Positions 22,095-35,342 of a DNA stretch of 64,000 nt are shown here, one piece after another. The translations under genes and the position numbers were made by a program. The notes beneath the pieces are model-generated. The model did no database searches, was not told where the DNA came from, and worked only from the letters and a program-made list of their open reading frames with translations. Each line of letters opens with the position of its first letter. The first letter of the stretch is position 1. Origin of the DNA: Gloeophyllum trabeum ATCC 11539 (taxonomy: Eukaryota > Basidiomycota > Agaricomycetes > Gloeophyllales > Gloeophyllaceae); assembly GCF_000344685.1 (NCBI RefSeq), contig NW_006920414.1:1927577-1991576 (forward strand). The letters run 5' to 3'.

Positions 22095-24799
22095 CTATTT
22101 ATGTACCTCTAACCTCCCGAGAATCTCAAACGCCTCCACGCACTCCTCAGGTCTTCTGAACACCCTGAGCCGTATATGCTGCGGCACCTCTCGCCGTGCG
22201 CGCCATATTCGCATCTGCAGCTCCTGGCGTTTCCGCTCCGCCTCGGAGACTGCGTAATTCATGGAGTTCTGCCGCGACGATCCAGGCATCCATGCCCTTG
22301 AAGAGCGGCGGGACGACGACGCCGACGATGTGGTCGAGCTTGACGACATGGAAGGTGCGTTCTCCGGTTCGGCAGACAAGGTGGATGTGAACACCGGATC
22401 CGACGGGACAGTGTTCGAGGTAAAGTAATCCGTGGCGTCAGCCGCTGCCGCTGCCTGCTGGTCCACCGAATGCCCCCGCGTCGCCCTCGGGGTAGGCGTA
22501 GCCGACGACGGGGATATATTCTCCGACGTCCCTCTCGACGGCAATGGCCGCACAGCCGAGAGGGGCGCAAGCCCGGGCGTGCGCGCGCCCCTCGTCGGCT
22601 TGACAGTGGGATTCCTATCGAGCGCCGTGAATATTGCCTTAGCGTTCTGCCCGGTCGGGTCGTCCACGGGCTCCGCGCTGTCGTCGACCGTCGCGTCGCG
22701 CACGAAGATGGCGAGGATCTGCGTGGGCCGCTCGGCAGCGACGGCCGCGTACAGCTCGAGGTCCTGCTCGCCCGTGTCGCCGACGAGGATGAACTGCGAG
22801 TCCGGGAAGGCGCTGAGGATCTCGACCACGCCGGCGCGCTTCCGCGTGGCGGGCGCTGAGAGGAGGCCGTTGAAGAGTGAGCGGGTTCCGTATGAACGCA
22901 GTTTTATGGATCCTGTGTCGTCGAGGCCATGAGTAATTGGTGGACCTATGAATTAACAGTGACTTGCCTGGTGGTAGGTGGGATATCTGTAGGAAGTCAT
23001 TCAGAACAGGAAGCAGCTCGAAAGGACCGTTGGACTGAGCGACATCAATTGTCAGGCATCGATAACAATCGTGCCATAAGGAGAGATGCTTACGACGTAG
23101 TGAAACCTGACGCCTCTCTTCCACATCTCCATGTACCACTCGGACATACCAGGAATGACCACGTCCTCTAACTCCTTAACGAAGACGTTATAGAATACCG
23201 CCCTCGCACCGCTGAGAATACTAGACAACTTGACTGTATCGTCAACGTCCGAAATAACCCGCACAGGCGAATGGGTCAGAGGAACATGTGTAGCAGACGC
23301 GGGCAAATCAGACTCTATATATCGCGCGCGGTATCCAGGGTTGGGAGTGAAATGCGCCATGGGAGAGCCGGAACCTAAGTTGGCTTGCGGAGGAGGCGGC
23401 GGGAGCAGCTCCGTCCTGACGAAGAACTCGTGCTCCTTCGACGTGTCGCTCAGCGCCTTCTGCAACGCATACGCGCATATCCTGCTCCAGGGAATTACCA
23501 CAGTGCTCTGGAACGCGCCGTCGGGCCCCGTTAGGGCGTCCTGCGTCATCAACGGCGTGGGGAGTACATCCGCATTATTATTGTCGGTGCCGTGCTGCAT
23601 GTCTGAGATGGGGGAGGTGTAGACGGAGATGCGGACGACGCGGCCAGTAAGCGCAGTCGTCCAGAACGGCTCGAGTCGCGCCTCCAGGTTGGCGTGCATC
23701 TTGCGGACCGCGTCTGACAGGGAGTTGGCGTCTGAGCTGGTGCTGCTGAAGGAGGAGGAGGAGGAGAAGGAGGATACCACAGACGCGGGGGAGTCAACAG
23801 GGTCCAGGGAGCCTTCTCGGTATGCGTCTTCGCTGGATTCCCTCTCTTCGTTCTGACGCTGCTCGTTCTCGATCGTGACGAGCCGCATGGATGCCTCCAG
23901 TGCCTGGACTTCGTAATCATCGGGAATGTCGGACGGTGTTGGTGGTAGGCGCTTATCTCCTAGGAGCTCTTGCTCCACCGCTGAAAGTGAGGGTTCAGAT
24001 ACATTGTCTGATGGTATCTGGCCCGGTAGCTTAGGCAGAGCGGCAAAACCTGAGGTTGATGAGACAAGGGAAGTTCACAGAGTATAGTATAGAGACGCAC
24101 CTCTAGCCATTCTAAGGAAGGCTCTTTGGGCTCGTGTCGCATATTCTGGCGGGCGATGGCTCACGGCAAATCCTGCAATAGATACATGAATGTCAAACGC
24201 CCCATCTAGCCATGAGCGACGGAGGAAGTCAGTATTTCGTATCGGTGAGCACCTGCCGTACTGTATCCGACCATTCAACTGCCCAAACACGGATAGCTAA
24301 CCAGAACCACTACTTGATATCGGACTCACATCGACGCAGCAACATGTCGCCGAGACAGGATTGACTGGAGAGAGGACGGGGCAACCAGCGTACGCTCGTT
24401 ACCTGCGGGCTCTTTGCTCTTTCAGGATGCATTTTTACAGTACTCCGTTCACGTCATTAATCAGGCAGTGAATGGTCGGACACAAGACGCAGTTTCCAAT
24501 TAACCAAATAGCGGCTACTTACAAGAGTCCCCTTCCCTATACCGTCTCGTAGCCCATCCAGGGAAAAGTGATATTCTCTCTGCCGTAACGACGTTTCCCC
24601 CTCTCCCCTTAATCTTCTCCCCCGCCCACTGCCTCCAGCTCTGCTTCTTCCCCTCCCCATCAACATACCCGTTCTCGCCGGGGCGCAAGTCCCGCCGCCC
24701 AGGCAGCGCGTTCTTCAAGTCTGCACTGGTCCGCGCATTCGACAACTTCGAGAGGGCGGAGCTGAGCAGAGACCGCTTGGACATCGCAGAGTCCGACAT
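22095..24799 (-). CDS. APP1: App1-type phosphatidate phosphatase (DUF2183)
   Basis: App1 is a Mg-dependent phosphatidate phosphatase of cortical actin patches linking lipid metabolism to endocytosis. Six exons (24799-24523, 24205-24101, 24049-23094, 23034-22968, 22912-22095) can be joined in phase to 740 residues (five blocks as listed; an additional small exon in the first gap is possible). Motifs: LFPGWATRRY near residue 85, FAVSHRPPEYATRAQRAFLR, FAALPKLPG, the HAD catalytic DVDDT inside VISDVDDTVK, the SNGPFELLPVL exon, KLRSYGTRSLF, and the FILVGDTGEQDLELY motif. The C-terminal tail is Ser/Thr/Pro-rich. The intron at 22967-22913 has a GC donor (GCAAGT). The first intron (24522-24206) is unusually long at 317 bases. 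It is divergent from PCP1. Confidence 0.9.
22913..22967 (-). other. GC-AG intron in APP1
   Basis: The donor reads CCAG then GCAAGT and the acceptor CACAG. Only this junction keeps the conserved HLPPG / SIKLRSYGT frame. GC-AG introns make up a small share of fungal introns. Confidence 0.85.
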
Positions 24800-24932
24800 G
24801 AAGAGTTGCAATCGCTAGTGACCATGTCCACAGCCATAAATGGCGCCTCCAGACGCGCTGTGGAGGGCGACGAGGCCGCCACAGCAGTGACGCCCGCCCA
24901 CGTGCGTGCTTCAAGTTGCCGAAGGAGGGCGA
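24800..24932. promoter_or_regulatory. Bidirectional promoter, APP1 / PCP1
   Basis: The two divergent ATGs are 133 bases apart, the shortest such spacing in the window. Both transcripts must start within or beyond the other's leader. Confidence 0.5.
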
Positions 24933-26621
24933 ATGCCTCCGCCACCAATGCTCCGTCCTTCATGCGCGTCTTGGCTGTTCTCCTCGTTGTTGCGAAGACA
25001 GGCGTCATCCATACATCGGTGGGCCCCCTTTCGCGCAGGTGAACTACTCGCTTCTGGGTGGAGCAAGCCTAGGAACGTAGGACGGAGATGCCTGTCAGAA
25101 ATCCCGTCATTCAGAGAGCAGGTCGGGCGGACGGCGCAGGTGCCCTCTTTCGCTGATCGCTACAAAAAACCAGGCATTACCAAGCAGATTCTGGTGAGCT
25201 CAGAGACGGCTCACGTCATTTCCTCTTACGAACCGACTTAGTTCGCAGTGATCACGGGTGGGGTCTTGTACTTCAACTGGGCAGGCATAACAGACGAAGT
25301 CACCGCCATATGGATCGAGCGTCTCAGAATGAGCAGCCCTATTGTCGAGACGAGGGAACCCACCACAGAGGATATCAAGCGCGCGAGGTACTTTCATCTA
25401 GGGAAGGTGGGTTCTTCAATGGTGAGCCTCGCGAGCGAGAGAGTAATCCGCGCCCTTAGCGCCTACAAGCATGGCTTTACTCGTTGAAGGAGGAGGCCTC
25501 GAACCTCCCCCAGACGATCAAGTCCTTGCCGCTGTTTGCGACGGCAAGATCGATGCAGAACGTTTTGGATGCCTCGGAGGCGAGAAGGGTCTGCTGGATG
25601 CTTGTGATGATTAACTGCGGCGTCTATCTTGCATGGAAGATTCGTCGGTTACAGCCCGCCATGTCCAAAGGATTCACGCATAATCCGCTATCCGGGAAGT
25701 CATACACTTTGCTCACTAGCATGTTCAGGTTGGCATCTGCTTCTCTCTGTGAAAACGGTTACTGACCCCCTCGCAGCCATTCCAGTTTCTGGCATTTGCT
25801 GCTCAATTCCATGGCACTCTTGAGTTTCTGTAAGCTCGTATAGTATTCTCGATCGTCGACCAGTGTCTGAAGGTGTCTTCAGCGGCGACGGCAGCGCAGC
25901 ACCTGATCCGTGAACAGCGCAAAAGCCCATCTGGCATGCAGGAAGCAACAGTTAGCTACCACCTCTGGGCGTTCTTCATCTGCAGTCCGTATCATACATG
26001 AATCCACCTTCGTGTCTAGTTAACACGCGGATTATAGCGGGCCTGTTCGCAAACCTCTTCTCCCACATCGCCCAAGCACGGATTATATACCCCCGCCTGC
26101 TCGCTCGCATCGCGTCTCCATCAACCCCCGCAAAAGGTTTATTCCGACATATGGTGAACGAGAACACCCAGATAAGAGGGTCCTTGGGGGCCTCTGGCGC
26201 TATCTACGGCTCAGTCGTCCTGACAGCGCTGGCGTTCCCCGAGGCTGAGGTGTCTTTGTTCTTCCCTCCGGGGCTTACTCTGCCTATACAATGGGGCGTC
26301 GGCGGGCTGGTATTACTTGACATTACAGGGATACTGAGAGGATGGCGGTGAGATCCATGACTCCCTTATATCCTTTGTGCTGATGGATTCGTCCCTCGTA
26401 CGTCCAGATATTTTGATCATTGGGCGCACTTGGGCGGGGCGATATTTGGTATGCTTTACTATAATTATGGCCCGCTCGTTTGGGAGAAAACACGGGAAGC
26501 GATGAAGGTCACGGTTGACAAGGCGCGTGTGGAGAGGCAGGCGAAGTATATTCAGAAGTTGGAGGCAGAATACGAAAAAGTTATTTCTCAAGCAGATAGG
26601 AAGAAACCCCGCGAGGTGTAA
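24933..26621 (+). CDS. PCP1: Mitochondrial rhomboid protease (Pcp1/PARL type)
   Basis: Pcp1 is an inner-membrane serine protease that processes Mgm1/OPA1 and other intermembrane-space proteins. Seven exons (24933-25193, 25242-25406, 25460-25728, 25777-25829, 25883-25984, 26038-26347, 26408-26621) give 457 residues, all junctions in phase. The N-terminus (residues 1-60) is rich in Arg, Ser and hydrophobic residues with almost no acid, a mitochondrial presequence. The rhomboid core follows: YLAWKIRRLQP, FTHNPLSGKSYTLLTSMFSHSSFWHLLLNSMALLSF, the catalytic GASGAIYG with the active Ser, and HWAHLGG with the active His. The tail is a charged helix after the last membrane segment. The ATG at 24933 gives the presequence; an upstream GTG is not needed. 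Confidence 0.92.
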
Positions 26622-27266
26622 TGTATTGAGATCTAGAGGGTATAATAGACTTGGATTTCCTCCCCCCCCTCCAGGCCTTTGTCTTTCTTGGTGTGCTGCT
26701 CCTTGGGTACATACATCATACCAGTTAGTAAAGTGGAATGGTTGATATCCTTGGCCGGGACCTCATCCGAGCGAGGCCGAGAGAGCCAAGAAACGGCCGA
26801 CTGCAATTCGTCTATGCATGTGCCCTTGGCAAGGACCTTTGTAAGGCGGGTTATTCGTCAAGTTCCGCACATGCAACAGCCTCATCCTCCACATTTTAAT
26901 GGCCGAGTCAGCACTTGCTATAGGATAACCCACTGCTGTACGGCTCAGTGCACTTGAGCATGTCTTGGTGGCTGCGGGGGAGGTCCGCGGACCAGATGAG
27001 ACCTCCGGGCGGTCCGCCAAGTCTCTCGGTTCCCATGTGCGGCACGCGCGGCAGTGCGCGATCTCATTATACGCGCGCTGGCTGCGGGATATAAGGTCTT
27101 CTCGTTCTTGTTCTCTTGCGCTGGACGTTCTTTCTCCTCGACTTTTTGCATTCTCTTCAAGCACACTGACGCTCGCAGCGCGAGGACCGGCCTACTAACG
27201 TACTAGAACTCTCGACTAATCAATTCGCACTCGAAACCGACTTCGATCCCGGCACTCACCTCAAGT
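26622..27266. other. Intergenic before the aspartic protease
   Basis: About 645 bases with the PCP1 3' UTR and the promoter of the next gene. A GATATAAG sequence near 27086, about 180 bases before the ATG, is a TATA candidate. No gene is supported. Confidence 0.45.
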
Positions 27267-29159
27267 ATGCTTTCTTCATTACAATGGACTTTGGCTATCC
27301 TGCTGTTAATCGCTTCTGATACCCTTGCCGCCCCACGACCTAATACCGCCTCGCCACAAGCCATCCCGCTCGTACGGAGGGCACACAACCGGCGGACGAC
27401 GCAGGACTGGGGGGAATGGGCCAAGAACCACCGGGAAATCCTCACAAGCAAATATGGCGGCTCTTCCACGGGCGTTGCAAAGCGTGGTAGTGGCACGAAT
27501 CTGTGAGCACCTTATTATCTCTGGCTGACATGCGTTCTCATTCATTTCATTCAGCCTCACGAACCAGAACGCAGACTCAAGGTATGATTTTCTTGCCCTT
27601 TGCTTGGCTGCTGAGCTCACTGTCGCCGCAGCTACTATGGCTCAGTCGCCATAGGGACCCCTCCCGTATCCTTCAATGTCATCTTGGACACTGGATCTTC
27701 GTGAGTCTCATCGTCGCTGCGATCCATTGCAGCTATTTAAGTCGTTCTATAAATAGCGACCTCTGGGTAGCAGACAATGCCTGCGTTACAGGCTGCAAGA
27801 ACGTGCCGAAGTTTCAGTCGTCGCAGTCCTCGACGTTCAAGAACATGAGCAAACCATTCAACATCCAGTATGGATCCGGAGAGGCCGCTGGGATCCTTGG
27901 CTCGGACACCGTCCAGATGGCAGGCTTCTCAGTGGCGAACCAAGTCTTCGGCGTCTGTAACGCCGTCTCCTCTGGGTTGCTCAATAATCCTGTCTCTGGT
28001 CTGCTGGGTCTTGCCTGGAACACTATCGCCACGTCCGGCGCGACCCCTCTGTGGCAAACTCTGGCTGGCAGCGGAGCCTGGGACTCTCCTGTCATGTCAT
28101 TCCACCTCACTCGGTACGTTTCCTGCGGATCAGTATTTTTTCGTGGTTTTGACATCATCTGGCGCAGTTTCGTTGACGACAGCCAGGCGCAGACATTGGA
28201 GCCTGGAGGATCGTTCACAATGGGTGAGTTCTAATAGCGATATCCGGTTTCGCAGTTCTATTTCGACACTAACATGATTTCAAATACAGGTTTTGTCAAC
28301 CAATCTTTGTACACAGGTGATATCGACTTCCAGAACATCCCTTCCGGATCAGAGTCCTACTGGATCCTGCCGCTGACCGGTACGCCAACTCTTCCTCGAC
28401 AATGGCACATCCTCTGACATTTATCCTACCACAGAAATCACTGTCCAGGGCGCCTCCATGACCTTCCCCTCGACGCAGAGCTCATTCGCCGCCATTGACA
28501 CCGGAACGACGCTAGTCGGGGGTCCCTCCAGCGCCATCGCGCAGCTGTACTCCCAGATCCCCGGCTCGGCCCCCGGATCCGGCAACTTCGAGGGATACTA
28601 CACCTATCGTACGTTTCCTGCGCAGCCATGCGTATGCATGTCTTGAGATAAGAAGCTTACTGTGATGTTCCCAAAATAGCCTGCAACACGCAAGTGAACG
28701 TCTCCCTCGCGTTCGGCGGGAAGAGCTGGTCCATCAGCCCGCAGGACTTCCGCCTTACGCAGCTCACGCAGTCAGAATGCCTCGGCGCGTTCTTCGAGCT
28801 CACGACGGGTGGCAGCGCGCCCGCATGGATTGTCGGCGACACCTTCCTGGTAAGCTCACCTCATCTCCGATCTACCCTGCTCGGTACCAATGCGGTGAAC
28901 GTCCTCATAGAAAAACGTCTACTCCGTCTTCCGCTTCAACCCGCCCTCGATCGGCTTCGCCGCGCTCTCAGAGGCAGCAACTGCGCAGAACGATGCGGAC
29001 GGGCCCATACCATCTGCTACCATCGGCTCCGCGGCTGCCGCTGTATCTGCATCGAGCGGGACCGACGCTGTGAACAGCGCGGCGGTTAGCGCGTACTCGT
29101 TTAGCCCTGTGGTGTTGATGATTGCGGGCGTTGTTGCTGGGGTCGTGTCGCTCCTTTAA
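27267..29159 (+). CDS. Secreted pepsin-type aspartic protease, probably GPI-anchored
   Basis: Pepsin-fold (A1) endopeptidase for extracellular proteins. Nine exons (27267-27502, 27555-27581, 27632-27700, 27757-28113, 28168-28223, 28290-28379, 28435-28608, 28680-28849, 28911-29159) give 475 residues. A signal peptide (residues 1-21, ending LAAP) is followed by a propeptide with a basic KR site near residue 72. Catalytic motifs are VILDTGSSDLWV and AAIDTGTTLVGG; the flap (NIQYGSGEAAGILGSD) and the WIVGDTFLKNVYSVF block are present. The C-terminus is Ala/Ser-rich and ends in a hydrophobic run without charged residues, a GPI-anchor signal, so it may be tethered to membrane or wall. Wood-decay fungi have expanded families of these. 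Confidence 0.93.
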
Positions 29160-29444
29160 TGCGGATTGTGGGGAGTTGGACTTGCGTGTTAGGCGTGGAC
29201 AGTGCTGTATATTGTAGCGTTTGATCAATGGACTTTGTGGAAGACACAATTTGTATTTGCTTAGTTACTACCGCTAAGGACGAGTTAATGGCCCTGTAAT
29301 TGCATTCCTGATGAGATCTTTGAAGGCACGATTCAGACTCACGCTACTCTCGTCATGAACTTTGGTAAACATAGACAAACTCCTCCCGGACCGATCACTG
29401 GGCTGCCGCTGGTGTACCAACTGTAATTAACTCGCTGAAGGGCA

Positions 29445-30899
<1,455 letters not shown>

Positions 30900-31134
30900 C
30901 ACTTCACGTCCATGCACATGTCTTTTTCTTCCTAGTGTATTTCATACTGTAGCCCATGCGTCCTCTCTGTAACACAAATATGCCGAGGTGGCAGAATCGA
31001 CTTCATGTCAAATATACATATGTAATCCAAAGAGCAGCCGAAACTAGCGACATGTCCGTGAACGAGGTTATCTAGGGTGATTGGCCTATAGCCTACTTGA
31101 CAGGCTTCGCATTGAGCAGATCTGATTGCGGCAT

Positions 31135-34100
31135 TCAGTATGCAAGCCTTCTCGTAAGACTAAGGACGTTCATACCTTTCGCGACTTCCTTCTGTTCGTC
31201 GGTCAAACCAGAGTCGTGTGCCTCCAGGAAGGCATCCACCTCGTCCATAACCCCATCATCCTCCCCTCCAAGCTCATCGTCGGTATCATCATCCAGCGCA
31301 TCGTCAATGGCGAACTGCGGTCGCTCCATGAGCGCTTCATTGGCCGTCTTCATGATCGATATTGGCGACATCTCCGAGCCTTGCACCAATGTCTCTGTCG
31401 TCGACCGAGCATCAGAACTCAGAGACAGGTTGGATGTGGATGCGCCAGGTGACTGGGCCCTGTCCGTCGGTGACAGTGACGACGTTGATGTCGAAGGCCG
31501 CATCGAAGGGGTCAGTAACGATTCACGAGCCTTAGGCTCCTCTAGCTTGGTAAACCGTCCGATGGCGGGTCTATGTATGACCTGTTGCATGGAGTGAGAG
31601 AAGAACTGGCTAAAAAGATGTTTAAGAGCTCACTTGATGTTTCCCGATGGTCCGCCCAATCTGGTCAGTGAACCTGTTAAAGAGCTTCTTGTTGTCATCG
31701 GTGGCAATGTTTGAGATGAGGTCTCCAAGGAAGCCATTGCCCGACGAGGGCAATTCCATCATAGGGACAGGTTCAAGCTTGAACGAGGCCGACAGATCAG
31801 TCTCGAAGAAGGATTCCAAGATCTCATCTGCCAGGACCACCATCCTGAACCTATGGCACACATCAGGGGATGTAACTAGAGCAGACAGTTAAACTCACGT
31901 CGCGAGGTTCAAGTACGGTTGATTGGAGGCAATCCCGGGAGTCGGTGGCGGCTCATCAGAGTCGCCCTGCCCTTCAGGCTGAGGGAGCAACGCATCACCA
32001 TATTCGAAGGCATTTGTCATGAATCGACTGACGGCTCCGAGGTACGCGTCTCCGATCTCAAACCGGAAAATGAACTGGACGAAACTCAGCAACATCTTCA
32101 GCAGGTTTAGTGCGGACATTTACCAAGAGGGACTCGGACAAAGTCAACACTTCATCTTTAGTGAGATACCCGTCCTTATTCTTGTCGTGAAGGTTGAAAA
32201 ACCATTCGATGTTTTCCATTAGGTCATTGAACATAACACCATCCAGTCCCGATACGAGATCCTAAGCAACTATCAGCCGCTGGTCTCATTCACAAGGCAA
32301 GACTTACTTGGAAAGATAAGGCACCTTTGCAGTGCACGTCCCAGAAATAGAAGAGGCGGTCTATGAACTCGTGTTCAGCAACCTCACGGTCTACTCTTTG
32401 CTAGACGAGGAACAGTCAGTCGTTAGGCCAGCAACGCACAAGGATGCCTAGTTACCTGGAAGCCATTGATAATGATTTTTTCGTCCCTCGCCCACGTAGC
32501 AATCTCGCTAAGGAATACGCGGAAGGTGCGCAGACCGATACGCGTCTCCGGCTTTTCCTCGTTACCGTCGCTGATGAGCGTCGGCGCCGGTCTTGCTACT
32601 TCTGCAGGTGGTGGGATGATGCACATAGCTCTGTAGAGTGCATCATATATCAAGCCTGCCTGCTCTTTAGTGAACCGCTCCAGTGTCTTCAAATTGCGGA
32701 TAGCTGCTCGCTTGGAGAAGGACTCGATGCTGAATACAATCTCATTCCTGAACTTCTTCCTCTCGCTGTAGATGGTATCATCCGTGATGATAGAAAACTC
32801 CCTGAAAGACACTAATAAAAGCTCTTGGAACCGGGTAATAGCACGCGCACGCGGGTCGGGGGAGTGTGGGTGCGCTGACTGGCCCAACGAGGAGAAGTAA
32901 CTTCGCATTAGCCTTCAGTTTCGGCAACAGCTATGATCGTCAAAGTTTCTGGGATTTATAGGCATAAAAATACGTACTGGATGAAACCTCCATCGTCTTG
33001 AATCTTCAAAAGCTCCTCACCATTAATCTTCAGAATGGCTACGGGAAAATTGAGATGTATAAGAATGTCCTACGTAACGAGTACCTACCGAGTCTTCCAT
33101 CCGCGAATGGGACTGTGAGCACAGTGATGCCAGACGAGATAATGACAGTAGCTCACCCGACTTGGAATAGGACCTTTGGACCCATGCAGAAGAAGCAGTC
33201 GATTATGCGACAAGCAAAAACCATGGGCATACTGTTGATAAACCTGCAGCGCATGGATGAGCTTTGACGTACGTCAGAGAATACATCCAAACCCACAGAC
33301 TCAGGAACCATGGTAGGGAGGCAACTGAGAGCTGGACGTCTACTTCTTGGAAGTGGTCATGGATGATGGGCAGGCATTTCTGGACAAGAGATTCAAAAAC
33401 CCTCTGATCGAGAAGTGTGCCATGCATGGACGTGCTAGGGACGGGTCAGTGAGTCCAGTCCGAGTAGCACGAAGAGGTAGGCAAACCTGTAGTAGCCCGG
33501 AAGCAGACGGTCACAAACGACTTCCAGAAGCCAGAATGCCTGCTCTTCGGACATGTAGCTAGTAAGGTTAGCGTGGCAAAGCTTAGATACATATACCCGC
33601 TTACATTAGAAGCGCAGCGACAAGTATGTTCATGGCCTGCAGGAGGAATTAAGGCCGAGTTATAGGAACTTATATGACACCCGCACCTGGCAGTATCCTA
33701 GTTCCGGGTTCTTGAAGGAGTATGCTTGTAATACCCTGCGAAGAGCCGAAATACCCTCTTCTGATTGGTACGCCGAGTACTCAGGCAGACTACGATGCAA
33801 GTCTTTCTCGATGTCTTCGGTGCTGGTGCTCGTCCGGCCCTCATTCTCTTTCAATATCTCCTCGTACACACCGGGGTTGCTGAAACGGAGATATAAAGAC
33901 CCAGAAAGGACCTCCCACATCTCACCGCGCAGTCGGTTCGGCAGCCCGACCTGCACAAGGCGCGTGCATTGAGGGTAGCGTAGGAGAGTGAGGTTACGAC
34001 CGTGAGCTAAACCCTGGTGAGCTTCATCGCGTTAATAACGGTATATTGCAGCTTACTCCGTAGGTAAGTCTTCCATAACTTGACTTTGGAGGCTTCTCTC

Positions 34101-34880
34101 AGTCTGGAATCGTGAGTACACTTCTCGCAGTAGCATCGATGAAGGAGAACGTTACTTTTTGGGATCTCCCGGGAACTTAAACCTGAGCCCCAAACCACCG
34201 TGATATGGAGTCTCGACATTGTCAGTTCCCTCGGGTGCAACCTTCTCTTCTTGTTCCTCCTCCCCAGCCTGGGCCTCTGAGGCAACGAGGGTCTCCGAGT
34301 AGCAAGTCTTCACAAAGCTTCTGACGGCTTTCATCTGGCCATGCTGCAGTTCGGCCTTCAAAGAATCGCGTAGACTGGCACAGAACAAATCAGCAGTCGG
34401 CCTAAGGGAGGTTAGTTGTACCACCTTCACGCATGTCAGTAAACATACGGAGCGACGCTGCCTCGGACGTACTATCTTCATTCCATGCCAAAGAGACAAG
34501 CTTAGAGCGTATATCCCTGCTCTAGCATTCAACCTCTCCACCCTCCGTATAGTACACAGCGGCAATGTAAACCGGCATGACTTCCGGTCCAGCGAGGCGA
34601 AACACAGGAAGGGTGGTATTAGGTGGAGCTTTCCCGCCTGCAGAATCCACCACCATCCTAGCGATCTGTACAACGCTCACTTAGCGGACAATAGACTACT
34701 CACATACGAGTCCTCCTCTGCCTCCGCGCTCATACTCAGCACCGCGTTTATCTCCATCTTCTCGAGCCCATCCTTCTCGCACCGAGCCGTAAGGCTTGGA
34801 GGGACGGAGAAGAACAACTGTGTAATCTGTTCCTTGTTAGGTTCCTTGAAGGTCCTCAAATGCGTCGATATCGTCGACAT
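31135..34880 (-). CDS. GRAM/TBC/EF-hand Rab GTPase-activating protein
   Basis: A RabGAP of the TBC1D8/TBC1D9 architecture, acting on membrane traffic. Many short exons run from the ATG at 34880 (MSTISTHLRTFKEPNKEQ) to the stop at 31135-31137; exact borders were not all resolved. In order: an N-terminal region with a GRAM-like fold (about 34880-34000), the TBC domain (about 33960-33000) starting VGLPNRLRGEMWEVLSG, with the arginine-finger motif IEKDLHRSLPEY and the glutamine-finger motif GYCQ followed by AMNILVAALL; then helical parts, an EF-hand with a complete DKNKDGYLTKDE loop (about 32190), and an acidic Ser-rich tail (31590-31135). Both catalytic fingers are intact, so it should be active. 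The C-terminal exon ends TRRLAY. Confidence 0.85.
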
Positions 34881-35342
34881 ATTGCTTCTTCAGCAGGCTA
34901 CCCCGCAAGATTTGGGATTATTCCGCGTTTTTAGAGTAATAGTCCAAAGAAATGCTAGCCCCCGGTATCGATGTATCTCCTAGCCGTGAGTCGAAAGCAG
35001 ACCCTGGCACAGCGAACAGAGCCTCAATAGTTATAGCTGCGACATGAGCGAGAAACCGATCAACCGAGACGGCGGTGGCAAGCGAGATATACACGCGCCT
35101 ACATCTCCGAAGGTCAAGCTATCCATTCATTTGGTAATGGTACATTGGATTTGTTCGTTCCGCATAAAGTAAAGTGCTACATAGATAGAACGAAAGTTAT
35201 GCGAAAGGATCGCAAAACGAATGCTGCACGGACGATGCAAATGCTAGTAGTGACAAGAAATATTAGTCTATACGGTTCGTCATGAAGTGTCGTCAGAAAT
35301 AAGATAGCAACAAAAATACACAGCGCGCCCTCCCTCTCGTCT
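34881..35342. other. Intergenic between the RabGAP and the next gene
   Basis: About 460 bases holding the RabGAP promoter and the 3' UTR of the gene ending at 35343. No other feature seen. Confidence 0.5.

Noticed and set aside
24806..25042. ORF overlapping the PCP1 start in another frame
   Set aside because: Out of frame with the rhomboid core and lacks a splice path to it; the ATG at 24933 yields a proper mitochondrial presequence.
30982..31002. tRNA-Leu-like 5' sequence (GCCGAGGTGGCAGAATCGAC)
   Set aside because: It resembles the start of bacterial leucine tRNAs, but no anticodon stem, B box or acceptor complement follows.
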